The translations under genes and the position numbers were made by a program. Of a stretch of 8,296 bases of DNA, positions 1-6,571 are shown in pieces; the first letter of the stretch is position 1, and each line of letters begins with the position of its first letter. Origin of the DNA: Pseudomonadota bacterium (GTDB lineage: Bacteria; Pseudomonadota; Alphaproteobacteria; Rhizobiales; Xanthobacteraceae); NCBI GenBank assembly GCA_023423415.1, contig JAFAFP010000168.1, positions 1 through 8,296 of the forward strand, read 5' to 3'. The notes beneath the pieces are model-generated. The model did no database searches and was not told where the DNA came from. It saw nothing but the letters and a program-made list of their open reading frames with translations.

Positions 1-211
1 TCTGATCCGCGATCTGGGCGAACACAACGAAACCGTGTTCTCAGCCGGGGGACCCGACGGCACTCTTCCCTGGATCGGCGACGATCATCCGATCTGCGAT
101 CCGATCGCCATGCTGCTGCCGGCTTACCTTGCAATCGAGCGTGCGACGCGCCAACGTGGCCTCGATCCGGACAAGCCGCGATACCTGAGCAAAGTCACCC
201 ACACCTTATGA
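1..211 (+). CDS. SIS-domain sugar-phosphate isomerase/deaminase, C-terminal end (partial)
   Basis: The reading frame enters at base 2 and runs 69 codons to a TGA at 209-211; the start lies upstream of the window. The tail carries the closing pattern of GlmS-isomerase-like SIS proteins: a DPIAMLLPAYLAIERATRQR helix followed by RGLDPDKPRYLSKVTHTL, matching the family's usual RGxDPDxPxxLxKVTxT ending. Such stand-alone SIS proteins include glucosamine-6-phosphate deaminases (NagB-II type) and AgaS-like isomerases, which are cytoplasmic enzymes converting amino-sugar phosphates to keto-sugar phosphates. The stop codon overlaps the anmK start (ATGA), so the two genes are almost certainly co-transcribed and translationally coupled, which supports an amino-sugar or murein-recycling role. 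The tail does not look like MurQ, whose C-terminus differs. The family call is fairly safe; the exact substrate is inference because the catalytic part is outside the window. Confidence 0.8.
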   Translation, partial: LIRDLGEHNETVFSAGGPDGTLPWIGDDHPICDPIAMLLPAYLAIERATRQRGLDPDKPRYLSKVTHTL

Positions 212-1308
212 CTTCCGAACAACGACCTCTTCTTGCGCTCGGTGTGATCAGCGGCACATCGATGGACGGCATCGACGTCGCGTTTGTTGAAACCGACGGC
301 GAAAGCCGCGTCGTGCCGGGCCCGGGCGCGACCTATCCCTATCCTTCGGAGTTGCGGCAGCAACTGCTGGCGCTGATCGCCGATCCGGCGGTGGCGGAGA
401 CATCGCCGCTGAGCGACATCGAAGACGCGGTGACATCCGCGCATGGCGACGCGATCGCGCAATTTCTCGACGACAACCGCATCGATGCAAAGACACTCGA
501 TGTCATAGGCCTGCACGGCCAGACCGTCTATCATCGTCCCGAGCGGCGTTTCACGCGCCAGCTTGGCCATGGCAAAGACATTGCCAAACGGTTTGGCGTG
601 ACGACGGTCAATCGCTTCCGCCATGCCGATGTTGCAGCGGGCGGCCAGGGCGCGCCACTGGTGCCGGTCTATCATCGCGCGCTGGCGGCCAAGCTGCCGC
701 AGCCCGTTGCGGTGCTGAATCTCGGCGGCGTCGGCAACGTCACCTATATCGACGACGACACCATGATCGCCTTCGACACCGGGCCGGCCAGCGCGATGAT
801 CGACGATTTCGTGCGCCGGCGTCGTAATCTGCCGTTCGACGCGGAAGGCAAGATCGCAGCCGCCGGCACGGCCGCGAAGCGTCTCGTCGATGACTTCATC
901 CGCCATCCGTATTTTGAACGGCCGGCTCCAAAGTCGCTCGACCGCAACGACTTCCACGCCACCGCATCCGCAGTCGAGCAATTGTCCGATGAAGACGGCG
1001 CGGCGACGCTGACCGAGTTCACCGTGTCGGCGACCGCTGCTGCCTTGCGTCATCTGCCGCGCAAGCCGCTGCAATGGCTGGTCGCGGGCGGCGGCCGGCA
1101 CAACACGTTCCTGATGCGCCGGCTCGGCGAAGCGCTGCAATGCCCGGTGCAACCGGTCGAAGCTCAAGGCTGGAACGGCGATTTCCTGGAAGCGCAGTGC
1201 TTTGGCTATCTCGCAGTCCGGCGTTTGCGCAATCTGCCGATCAGCTTTCCCGACACGACAGGCGTTCCCTGCCCGCTCACGGGCGGCGAAATCACAGGCG
1301 CATCATAG
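208..1308 (+). CDS. anmK: Anhydro-N-acetylmuramic acid kinase
   Basis: AnmK is a cytoplasmic murein-recycling kinase. It hydrolyses the 1,6-anhydro bond of anhMurNAc while phosphorylating it with ATP, giving MurNAc-6-phosphate. At 366 aa this is the normal family length. Visible motifs are the N-terminal phosphate loop GVISGTSMDGID (12-23), IGLHGQTVYHRP, the FRHADVAAGGQGAPLVP substrate region, VLNLGGVGNVTYI, FDTGP with the presumed catalytic base Asp190, and the C-terminal VAGGGRHNTFLM nucleotide-binding strand. After FDTGP the protein reads ASAMIDD, where many AnmKs have GN; the catalytic Asp is kept, so activity is expected. The ATG overlaps the upstream SIS-protein stop by four bases and has no good ribosome binding site, which points to translational coupling. 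The MurNAc-6-P etherase (MurQ) that would act next is not in this window. The gene continues an operon that begins upstream. Confidence 0.95.
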   Translation: MTSEQRPLLALGVISGTSMDGIDVAFVETDGESRVVPGPGATYPYPSELRQQLLALIADPAVAETSPLSDIEDAVTSAHGDAIAQFLDDNRIDAKTLDVIGLHGQTVYHRPERRFTRQLGHGKDIAKRFGVTTVNRFRHADVAAGGQGAPLVPVYHRALAAKLPQPVAVLNLGGVGNVTYIDDDTMIAFDTGPASAMIDDFVRRRRNLPFDAEGKIAAAGTAAKRLVDDFIRHPYFERPAPKSLDRNDFHATASAVEQLSDEDGAATLTEFTVSATAAALRHLPRKPLQWLVAGGGRHNTFLMRRLGEALQCPVQPVEAQGWNGDFLEAQCFGYLAVRRLRNLPISFPDTTGVPCPLTGGEITGAS

Positions 1309-1310
1309 GA

Positions 1311-1344
1311 ATTATGCCGCATCGAACGGGCATGATGCGGTAAT
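1311..1344 (+). other. Inverted repeat just after anmK
   Basis: CCGCATC (1317-1323) pairs with GATGCGG (1334-1340) across a 10-base loop. The outer ATTA (1311-1314) can pair with TAAT (1341-1344), leaving a two-base TG bulge. It starts three bases after the anmK stop. It has no run of T after it, so it is not a classical intrinsic terminator. It could protect the 3' end of the anmK message, act with Rho, or be a regulator site for the downstream operon. Confidence 0.45.
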
Positions 1345-1389
1345 CCTTTATAGGGAATTTGGCTCGTATAACTCGCTCCGAGTGCGGTC

Positions 1390-1422
1390 AAACGCAGACT
1401 CATTTTTGTTTGCGTTTTTTTT
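1390..1422 (+). terminator. Possible intrinsic terminator or leader attenuator
   Basis: AAACGCA (1390-1396) is perfectly complementary to TGCGTTT (1411-1417) across a 14-base loop, and the uninterrupted T run covers 1415-1422. The layout is that of a Rho-independent terminator, but the stem is short and partly A/T, so strength is doubtful. It would end the SIS-anmK transcript. It lies only about 20 bases before the start codon of the molybdenum hydroxylase gene. There is therefore almost no room for a promoter downstream of it, and the operon's transcript may have to read through it. Confidence 0.5.
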
Positions 1423-1442
1423 GAAGTGCATTGGAGCTCTCG

Positions 1443-4250
1443 GTGCGGTTTGATTCAATTGCGAACGATCGCGACGTCAAACCGTCGCGTCGCGACTTTC
1501 TCAAATGGACGACCGCGAGCGGAATCGCGCTGAGCCTGTCGCAACTGGCGTCGGCTCAACCGATCGATTTCACCACGCGGGAAACGCTGCCCGGCCTTCA
1601 GGGCTGGAATCCGGCGGCGCATGGTGCGGGCCGTATCGACGGCATGGCGAAGGTCACCGGCACCAAGATCTATGCGTCGGATTTTCGCGCCGCCGATCTG
1701 CCCGGCTGGCCGTCGAACACATCGCATGCCCTGCTCATTCGCGCCGCCGATGCGCAACACGTGTTCACCGGGATCGATCTGTCGAGCTTGAGCGCCGCGC
1801 TCAAACCGTCCGTCGTCATCACGCAAGCTGAGATCGAAGCGGCCGGCACGCGCGTCCCCGAATTCTATGCCGGCGATCTGTTCTGCCCGGTCGGCAAGAC
1901 TCCACTGTATCTCGGTCAACCGGTCGCGCTTCTGGTGTTCGAGCGGTTCGATGTTTTCGACCAGGCGCGGATGATCCTGCGCGATGCGAAGGTGGTCACG
2001 TTCGGCGACAAGACCGGCCCGATCGAGATGCCGAATTACGGCGCCTATCGTTTCACGCGCATCGCCGGACCGACGCCGAATTCTCCGGATGTCTATTCGC
2101 CGATCCAGGAAGGCTGGGTTAGCCCGAGCTATTTCCACGCCAGCGGACGCCCGATCTGGCAGGTGCTGCCGACGCCGGACGGCGCGCCTTATGTCAAGGC
2201 GGCAGACTATGGCGAAAAGGTTCGCGCAGAGCTGACGGCGGCGAATCCCAACCTTCTTGTTCTGGATCGCGCGTTCGAGACTCAGTCGGTCGATCCGCTT
2301 TTCCTTGAGCCGGAATGCGGACTCGCCTGGTATGACGACAAGCGCAAGAGCCTCGAACTGGTGCTCGGAGTACAATCGCCATACGAAGCGGCGGAATCGG
2401 TCGGCTTCCTGCTGGACAAAGCCAAGCCGCCGTTCAAGCCGTCACACATCAATGCGCAATTCGCTTATGTCGGCGGCGGCTTTGGCGGCCGCGACCACAC
2501 ACCGTTCCCGCTTTATGTCGCGCTGGCGGCGATGTTCCTTCCCGGACGCCCGGTGCGCCTCGCGCATGACCGCTTCCAGCAATTCCAGGCCGGCATCAAG
2601 CGCCATGCGTTCAAGATGCAGACCCGCATCGGCGTCGACAAGACGAACGGCATGATCCGCGCATTCGCCGCCGATCATGTGCTGGATGGTGGCGGTCTCG
2701 CCAATTACTCGGGGAGTGTCGCTGTCGTCGGCGCCACCGGCGCGCTCGGCATCTACGATGTGCCGAAAGTGGACGTCACCACCGTGGCGCTGCATTCGCG
2801 CGGCGTGACCGCGGGCTCGATGCGCGGCTACGGCACGCTGCAGACCATGACGGCGCTTGAGGTGCTGATCGACGAAGCGGCCGAGACCTTGAAGCTCGAC
2901 CCGATCGAATTTCGTCGGCGCAATGCCTTGAAGACCGGTGGCCACACGATGACCGGCAACCCGTACGCCGTCTCGATCCGGACGCCAGAAATTCTCGACA
3001 AGCTCGCGCAGCATCCGATCTGGACGCAACGTGAATCCGAAAAGACAAAGGCCAAAGCCGGCACGATCGTCGGCACCGGCGTTGCCTGCGTGACGAAGGA
3101 TTACGGCAGCGGCGCCGATTGCTCGCTCGGCACCGTGGAGATCGACCCGCAAGGGCGCATCGCCATTCATTCCGATGTTGTCGAAATGGGCAACGGCATC
3201 GGCACCGCGCTGGCCAATCGTGTTGCGCTGCATCTCGGCGCGGTTGCCGATGAAGTGACGATCGCGCAGGTGGACGCATTCGATCCGCTTGAGCTGGTGA
3301 CGACCGGCGATGCCTACACCATCAAGCAGCAGAGTCAGGATAAAGCACAGCGTAATCCCCGCTGGGTTCCGGAGATCAGTTCGCCGAGCAGCGCCTCGGT
3401 CGGCGCGCATGTTGGCACGCACGCCGCGACAGAGGCAGCGCGCGTGATCTTCCGCTTCGGGCTGTGGCCGGCAGCGCTCGATCTCTGGCGCGTGTCCGCG
3501 AGCGATCCGCGCGTGAAGGATTGGCGCAAGGCAAGCTGGAAAGACGGCAAACTCACTGTGCATGGCTTGCCGCCGCTCGACCTGCCGGCGTTGGCCAAGC
3601 GGGCGCACGAGCGCAAGGGCGTAACCGGCGCGATGGCGCACGGCTTCTCACGCTGGGCCTGGTCACGAGCCACGTTCACCATTTCGCGCCGGCGATGGAC
3701 CGCCGATATCGACGCGCTCGCTATCCGTCGCGGCTCGGGCAAGTACGACCGGCTCGACCGAACCAACGTCAAGTTTCCGCCGGCTGACTACAACCGCATC
3801 GGCACGGCCTTCACGTCGCTGTGCGGCACATTGGTCCGCATCGAGATCGATCGCGCGACCGGCGCGCTGAAGATCGCGAAAGCCTACAGCGTACTGGAAT
3901 GCGGCCGCGCGCTGGTGCCTGAAGTCGTGCTCGGACAGTCACAGGGCGGCTTTGCAATGGGCGTCGGTTACACGCTGCTCGAATCCCTGCCTCCTTTCGA
4001 AGACGGCCCGGGCAACGGCCAGTGGAATCTCGGTCAGTACGTCATTGCGCGCGGTTCGGATCTGCCGCTGCGCGATCTCGACATCGAGGTACTGCCGCCG
4101 CTGACGCCGGATGAAGCACCCAAGGGCATGGCCGAAGTGGTGATGATTCCGATCGTGCCGGCGCTGCTGAACGCCATTTACGACGCCACGGGCAAGCGCT
4201 TCGAGCAGATTCCGGTGACACAAGCCATGCTCAAGGGAGCACTCTCGTGA
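1443..4250 (+). CDS. Tat-exported xanthine-dehydrogenase-family molybdopterin large subunit
   Basis: This is the catalytic subunit (935 aa) of a periplasmic molybdenum hydroxylase, the family of isoquinoline 1-oxidoreductase (IorB), nicotinate hydroxylase and aldehyde oxidoreductases, which use water as the oxygen source. A twin-arginine signal is clear: SRRDFLK (15-21), a hydrophobic stretch, then ASA|QP (cleavage near 38). Next come the hammerhead domain (AGRIDGMAKVTGTKIYASDF from 62; GQPVALLVF from 158), the cofactor loop GGGFGG (344-349), GSMRGYGTLQ (458-467), a GLWPAALDLW region after SASVGAHVGTH (650-660), and KGMAE with the expected catalytic Glu898. I chose GTG 1443 because GGAG (1433-1436) sits six bases upstream; an in-frame TTG at 1431 would add four residues but has a poor ribosome site. 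The 3' end overlaps the Fe-S subunit gene. At 935 aa it is probably longer than classical IorB-type subunits. The substrate is unknown. Confidence 0.9.
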   Translation: MRFDSIANDRDVKPSRRDFLKWTTASGIALSLSQLASAQPIDFTTRETLPGLQGWNPAAHGAGRIDGMAKVTGTKIYASDFRAADLPGWPSNTSHALLIRAADAQHVFTGIDLSSLSAALKPSVVITQAEIEAAGTRVPEFYAGDLFCPVGKTPLYLGQPVALLVFERFDVFDQARMILRDAKVVTFGDKTGPIEMPNYGAYRFTRIAGPTPNSPDVYSPIQEGWVSPSYFHASGRPIWQVLPTPDGAPYVKAADYGEKVRAELTAANPNLLVLDRAFETQSVDPLFLEPECGLAWYDDKRKSLELVLGVQSPYEAAESVGFLLDKAKPPFKPSHINAQFAYVGGGFGGRDHTPFPLYVALAAMFLPGRPVRLAHDRFQQFQAGIKRHAFKMQTRIGVDKTNGMIRAFAADHVLDGGGLANYSGSVAVVGATGALGIYDVPKVDVTTVALHSRGVTAGSMRGYGTLQTMTALEVLIDEAAETLKLDPIEFRRRNALKTGGHTMTGNPYAVSIRTPEILDKLAQHPIWTQRESEKTKAKAGTIVGTGVACVTKDYGSGADCSLGTVEIDPQGRIAIHSDVVEMGNGIGTALANRVALHLGAVADEVTIAQVDAFDPLELVTTGDAYTIKQQSQDKAQRNPRWVPEISSPSSASVGAHVGTHAATEAARVIFRFGLWPAALDLWRVSASDPRVKDWRKASWKDGKLTVHGLPPLDLPALAKRAHERKGVTGAMAHGFSRWAWSRATFTISRRRWTADIDALAIRRGSGKYDRLDRTNVKFPPADYNRIGTAFTSLCGTLVRIEIDRATGALKIAKAYSVLECGRALVPEVVLGQSQGGFAMGVGYTLLESLPPFEDGPGNGQWNLGQYVIARGSDLPLRDLDIEVLPPLTPDEAPKGMAEVVMIPIVPALLNAIYDATGKRFEQIPVTQAMLKGALS

Positions 4251-4762
4251 CAACGCTCAATCTCACCATCAATGGTCGCGCCGTTGGACCGATGGACGTG
4301 CGTGACGACCTGTCGCTGAACGACCTCCTGCGCGAGATGCTGGGCATGACCGGCACCAAGTTCGGGTGCGGAGCCGCGCAATGCCTGAGCTGCGCGGTGA
4401 TCGTCGACAATCCCGACGGCACCAGCAGCACCATGCCGACCTGCGTCACCCCGGCGGTCAGCGTCAACGGGCAGTCGATTCGCACCGTCGAGGGGCACGC
4501 GAAGAACGGTCAACTCACGGCGCTGCAAAAGGCATTCATCGAACATTTCTCGTTTCAGTGCGGCTATTGCACGCCAGGCTTCCTGAACGAAGGTCAAGTG
4601 CTGCTCGAGCGGCTGGAAAAAGCGCCGATCGCCCGCGCCGATCTCGAAACGACGATTGCCGAAGCCCTCGACGGACACCTGTGCCGCTGCACCGGCTACA
4701 TCAAATATCATGAAGCGGTGCGCGACGTCGTTCTCGCCGATGCGAAGCGGTATCTCGCATGA
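4247..4762 (+). CDS. Molybdenum hydroxylase small subunit, two [2Fe-2S] clusters (IorA/NicA-like)
   Basis: This 171-aa protein carries electrons from the molybdenum site. The N-terminal plant-ferredoxin-like domain holds one cluster through Cys41, Cys46, Cys49 and Cys66. The C-terminal helical domain holds the second through Cys105, Cys108, Cys146 and Cys148, in CGYCTPGF and CRCTGY. Gln104, just before Cys105, is the usual pterin contact. All eight ligands are present and the length is normal. The start is a GTG overlapping the large-subunit TGA, with GGGAG (4235-4239) seven bases upstream. It has no signal peptide. In related enzymes such small subunits fold with the Tat-bearing large subunit in the cytoplasm and are exported as a hitchhiker complex, and that is inferred here. 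The stop overlaps the next gene by four bases (ATGA). With no flavin subunit nearby, the cytochrome is the likely acceptor. Confidence 0.95.
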   Translation: MTTLNLTINGRAVGPMDVRDDLSLNDLLREMLGMTGTKFGCGAAQCLSCAVIVDNPDGTSSTMPTCVTPAVSVNGQSIRTVEGHAKNGQLTALQKAFIEHFSFQCGYCTPGFLNEGQVLLERLEKAPIARADLETTIAEALDGHLCRCTGYIKYHEAVRDVVLADAKRYLA

Positions 4763-5376
4763 TCTCCGAAAAGCGCTTTCACGCGACGGCCATCGCTGCC
4801 GTGATAACGATGAGCATGCTGACAGGCTATGCGATCTCGCAGACGGCATCGAACACACTCGCATCCGTTGAGAGCTTCGACAGCATCGACAATGTCGAGC
4901 AGCGTTCCGCGGCCTATTTCACCGAACTCGGAAAGGTGCTGACGCACGCGCGCTGCATCAATTGCCATCCGGCCGGCGACCGGCCACGTCAGGGCGACAT
5001 GGCGCGCCTGCATCAGCCACCCGTGAATCGCGGCGCCGATGGCCATGGTCACGCGGCGATGCGCTGCTCGAACTGCCATCAGAAGGCGAACTTCGAGCCC
5101 GCTCGCGTGCCAGGCCATCCGGAATGGCATCTTGCGCCGCGCGAGATGGGCTGGGAAGGAAAGACGCTTCGCGAGATCTGCATGCAGGTCAAGGATCGTG
5201 AGCGGAATGGCAACCGCTCGCTGGACGAGATCGTCCACCACATCGGCACCGACACGCTTGTGGGTTGGGCCTGGACGCCCGGTTCAGGCCGGCAATCGGC
5301 GCCCGGTACACAGCAGCAGGCCGGTGCGCTGGTGGCTGCATGGGCAAAGACCGGCGCGGCGTGTCCAAATCAATGA
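4759..5376 (+). CDS. Exported cytochrome c with two CxxCH sites, partner of the molybdenum hydroxylase
   Basis: This 205-aa protein has an N-terminal Sec-type signal (Lys5/Arg6, hydrophobic segment about 9-26, probable cleavage near 27-30). Two covalent haem sites follow: CINCH (66-70) and CSNCH (103-107), 37 residues apart. Candidate axial ligands include His85, His96, His98, His120, His124, Met130, His160 and His161. Cys141 and Cys202 lie outside the haem motifs and could form a disulfide. Its four-base overlap with the Fe-S subunit gene makes it part of the same operon. The simplest reading is that it takes electrons from the molybdenum enzyme in the periplasm and passes them to the respiratory chain, replacing the FAD subunit of cytosolic xanthine dehydrogenases. 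It is unlike ordinary class I cytochromes: the second haem follows a His/Gly-rich stretch. The haem sites are seen; the electron route and partner are inferred from the operon. Confidence 0.85.
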   Translation: MISEKRFHATAIAAVITMSMLTGYAISQTASNTLASVESFDSIDNVEQRSAAYFTELGKVLTHARCINCHPAGDRPRQGDMARLHQPPVNRGADGHGHAAMRCSNCHQKANFEPARVPGHPEWHLAPREMGWEGKTLREICMQVKDRERNGNRSLDEIVHHIGTDTLVGWAWTPGSGRQSAPGTQQQAGALVAAWAKTGAACPNQ

Positions 5377-5427
5377 AAACTCAGACAAGTCATCTTGCAG
5401 CTACCATTCCGGTTTTCTAGACGCCGA

Positions 5428-5934
5428 TCATTCAGCAGCAATCAGAAGCGCGGCTATCTCTGCTGTGAGGTAAAGGCCAAGTCCAAACACCAGATGGGTG
5501 ATCGCACTCTTTAATCGCGCGATGTTGGGATTTGGCGTCCGCGCTGCGGCAATACCCGCGCCGAGCGCCGGCTGCAAGATGAAGAACGGTGCAATGATCG
5601 TCGCGAGCCCGATCACAAGCGCCGGCACAAGAGATGGATCTTGCGCCCAGCCTAGTCCGCAGATGGCCAGCAATACACCGGCGAACAAAACGCCAATGGC
5701 GTAATGCGCCGCCCATCCGATCAGCGCTTCGTTCGGAACCGGCTGCGCGGTCGAAATGGGTGCGTGGGCAAAACGGCCGCACGGAATATGTCCGAGCCAA
5801 CGACCGACCATCGCGTAGTCGAGCGACGGCACGCCAAAAAGCCGCTTCTGAAGTATGGCCCAAATATCCATGAAGGCTGTCGCACCAAACCCGATGAACG
5901 CCGCATAGATGACGAAGATGACTGCTTCGGACAT
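5428..5934 (-). CDS. DUF2938 family integral membrane protein
   Basis: The protein is 168 aa with about four membrane segments (roughly 3-27, 70-95, 102-128 and 144-167). A conserved amphipathic stretch follows the first: FMDIWAILQKRLFGVPSLDY and then MVGRWLGHIPCGRF. This pattern matches DUF2938, a family with no established function. The ORF is open further upstream, but ATG 5934 is chosen because AGGAGG (complement of 5943-5948) lies eight bases before it and the DUF2938 sequence begins there. The gene is transcribed from the MerR-type promoter at 5994-6024 and is divergent from the MerR gene, so its expression is probably switched by that regulator's inducer. It converges on the cytochrome gene with only 51 bases between the stops; I see no clear hairpin there. 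Whether it is a transporter, a sensor partner or a stress membrane protein cannot be told. Confidence 0.85.
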   Translation of the reverse strand: MSEAVIFVIYAAFIGFGATAFMDIWAILQKRLFGVPSLDYAMVGRWLGHIPCGRFAHAPISTAQPVPNEALIGWAAHYAIGVLFAGVLLAICGLGWAQDPSLVPALVIGLATIIAPFFILQPALGAGIAAARTPNPNIARLKSAITHLVFGLGLYLTAEIAALLIAAE

Positions 5935-5993
5935 GCCTTGATCCTCCTTTCGGCTGCTGTTTGCTGATCTTGCCGGGGTGGCGATTTGCTGAG

Positions 5994-6024
5994 ATGCTAC
6001 AAGTTCAAGTGAACTTGAGGTCAA
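5994..6024 (-). promoter_or_regulatory. MerR-type promoter/operator with 19-bp spacer driving DUF2938
   Basis: On the minus strand, -35 TTGACC (complement of 6019-6024) and -10 TAGCAT (complement of 5994-5999) are separated by exactly 19 bp, the overlong spacing typical of promoters activated by MerR proteins through DNA distortion. The spacer contains the perfect dyad CAAGTTCA-AG-TGAACTTG at 6000-6017, centred on the spacer. An overlapping second dyad, TCAAGT-GA-ACTTGA, is at 6005-6018. The -35 ends two bases before the MerR start codon, so bound regulator should also affect its own expression. Transcription should begin near 5987, giving a leader of about 50 bases. Confidence 0.85.
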
Positions 6025-6026
6025 GC

Positions 6027-6473
6027 ATGGATTTGCTCGATATCGCCGAGGTTGCGCGACGAACCGGCCTTCAGGCCTCAACGCTTCGCTTTTACGAGGA
6101 AAAAGGGCTCATCGAATCTGTGGGGCGACGTGGACTACGCCGGCTTTTCGAGCCTGGCGTGCTCGACCGTATTTCTCTGATTACGCTCGGGAGCAATGCC
6201 GGCTTCTCATTGGAAGAGATCGGCGCGATGTTCACTCCCGATGGCCGTCCGCGGATTAATCGCGCGCAGCTCAGGGCGAAGGCCGATGAACTCGACCGAT
6301 CGGTGCGTCAGCTTATCGCCATGCGCGACGGCCTACGCCATGCTGCCGCTTGTCCGGCTCGAAACCACATGGAATGTCCGACGTTCCGGCGTCTGCTTCG
6401 GGTCGCAGCGGCAGATCGCTCGCGACAACGAGCCAAATCCGTGACACGGCGCCGACCGCGCACCGAGCGCTGA
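6027..6473 (+). CDS. MerR-family transcriptional regulator
   Basis: The protein is 148 aa. The N-terminal winged helix-turn-helix is clear: IAEVARRTGLQASTLRFYEE (6-25), GLIESVGRRGLRRLF, then the helix ending in SLITLGSNAGFSLEEIGAMF. A dimerisation helix follows (about 79-105), then an effector-type tail with Cys109 and Cys117 in the pattern CPARNHMECPTFRRLL. Two cysteines in a short tail suggest metal, thiol or redox sensing, but they do not match the copper, mercury or SoxR [2Fe-2S] signatures closely enough to name an inducer. ATG 6027 is chosen over an upstream in-frame ATG at 5961 because homology begins here, GAGG (6017-6020) is six bases upstream, and the upstream extension would cross the operator. 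It divides from the DUF2938 gene across the promoter at 5994-6024, the standard regulator-target arrangement of this family. The Arg-rich end (129-148) is poorly constrained. Confidence 0.88.
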   Translation: MDLLDIAEVARRTGLQASTLRFYEEKGLIESVGRRGLRRLFEPGVLDRISLITLGSNAGFSLEEIGAMFTPDGRPRINRAQLRAKADELDRSVRQLIAMRDGLRHAAACPARNHMECPTFRRLLRVAAADRSRQRAKSVTRRRPRTER

Positions 6474-6571
6474 TTGGGATCGGTTCAGTGTCAGGCAATG
6501 CCGCCTGTGTTGGACGGCTCTCCACTCGCAGTACAGCGATAGTCTTTTCACGCTCCGGTCAAATTAGACCT

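Noticed and set aside
124..1167. 347-codon open frame on the minus strand opposite anmK
   Set aside because: It is fully antisense to a firmly identified anmK. Its Arg/His/Asp-rich composition is the usual shadow of a G/C-rich third-position gene, and no family motif is visible.
1355..1385. Possible sigma-54 site around TTGGCTCG
   Set aside because: The GG is not followed by GC at the required spacing, so the -24/-12 pattern fails.
1455..3641. Two long minus-strand open frames (1455-2375 and 2442-3641) opposite the molybdenum subunit
   Set aside because: Both lie inside the plus-strand gene with its cofactor motifs and read as Arg/Ala-rich shadow sequence with no signal, domain or ribosome site.
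5377..5427. Gap between the convergent cytochrome and DUF2938 genes as a possible bidirectional terminator
   Set aside because: No inverted repeat of useful length and no T or A run were found.
5935..6081. 49-residue N-terminal extension of the DUF2938 protein
   Set aside because: It would run through the MerR promoter and into the MerR gene, while a strong AGGAGG site marks the shorter start.
6557..6570. GGTC-AAATTA-GACC hairpin between the convergent MerR and VOC genes
   Set aside because: A four-base stem without a T run on either strand is too weak to call a terminator.
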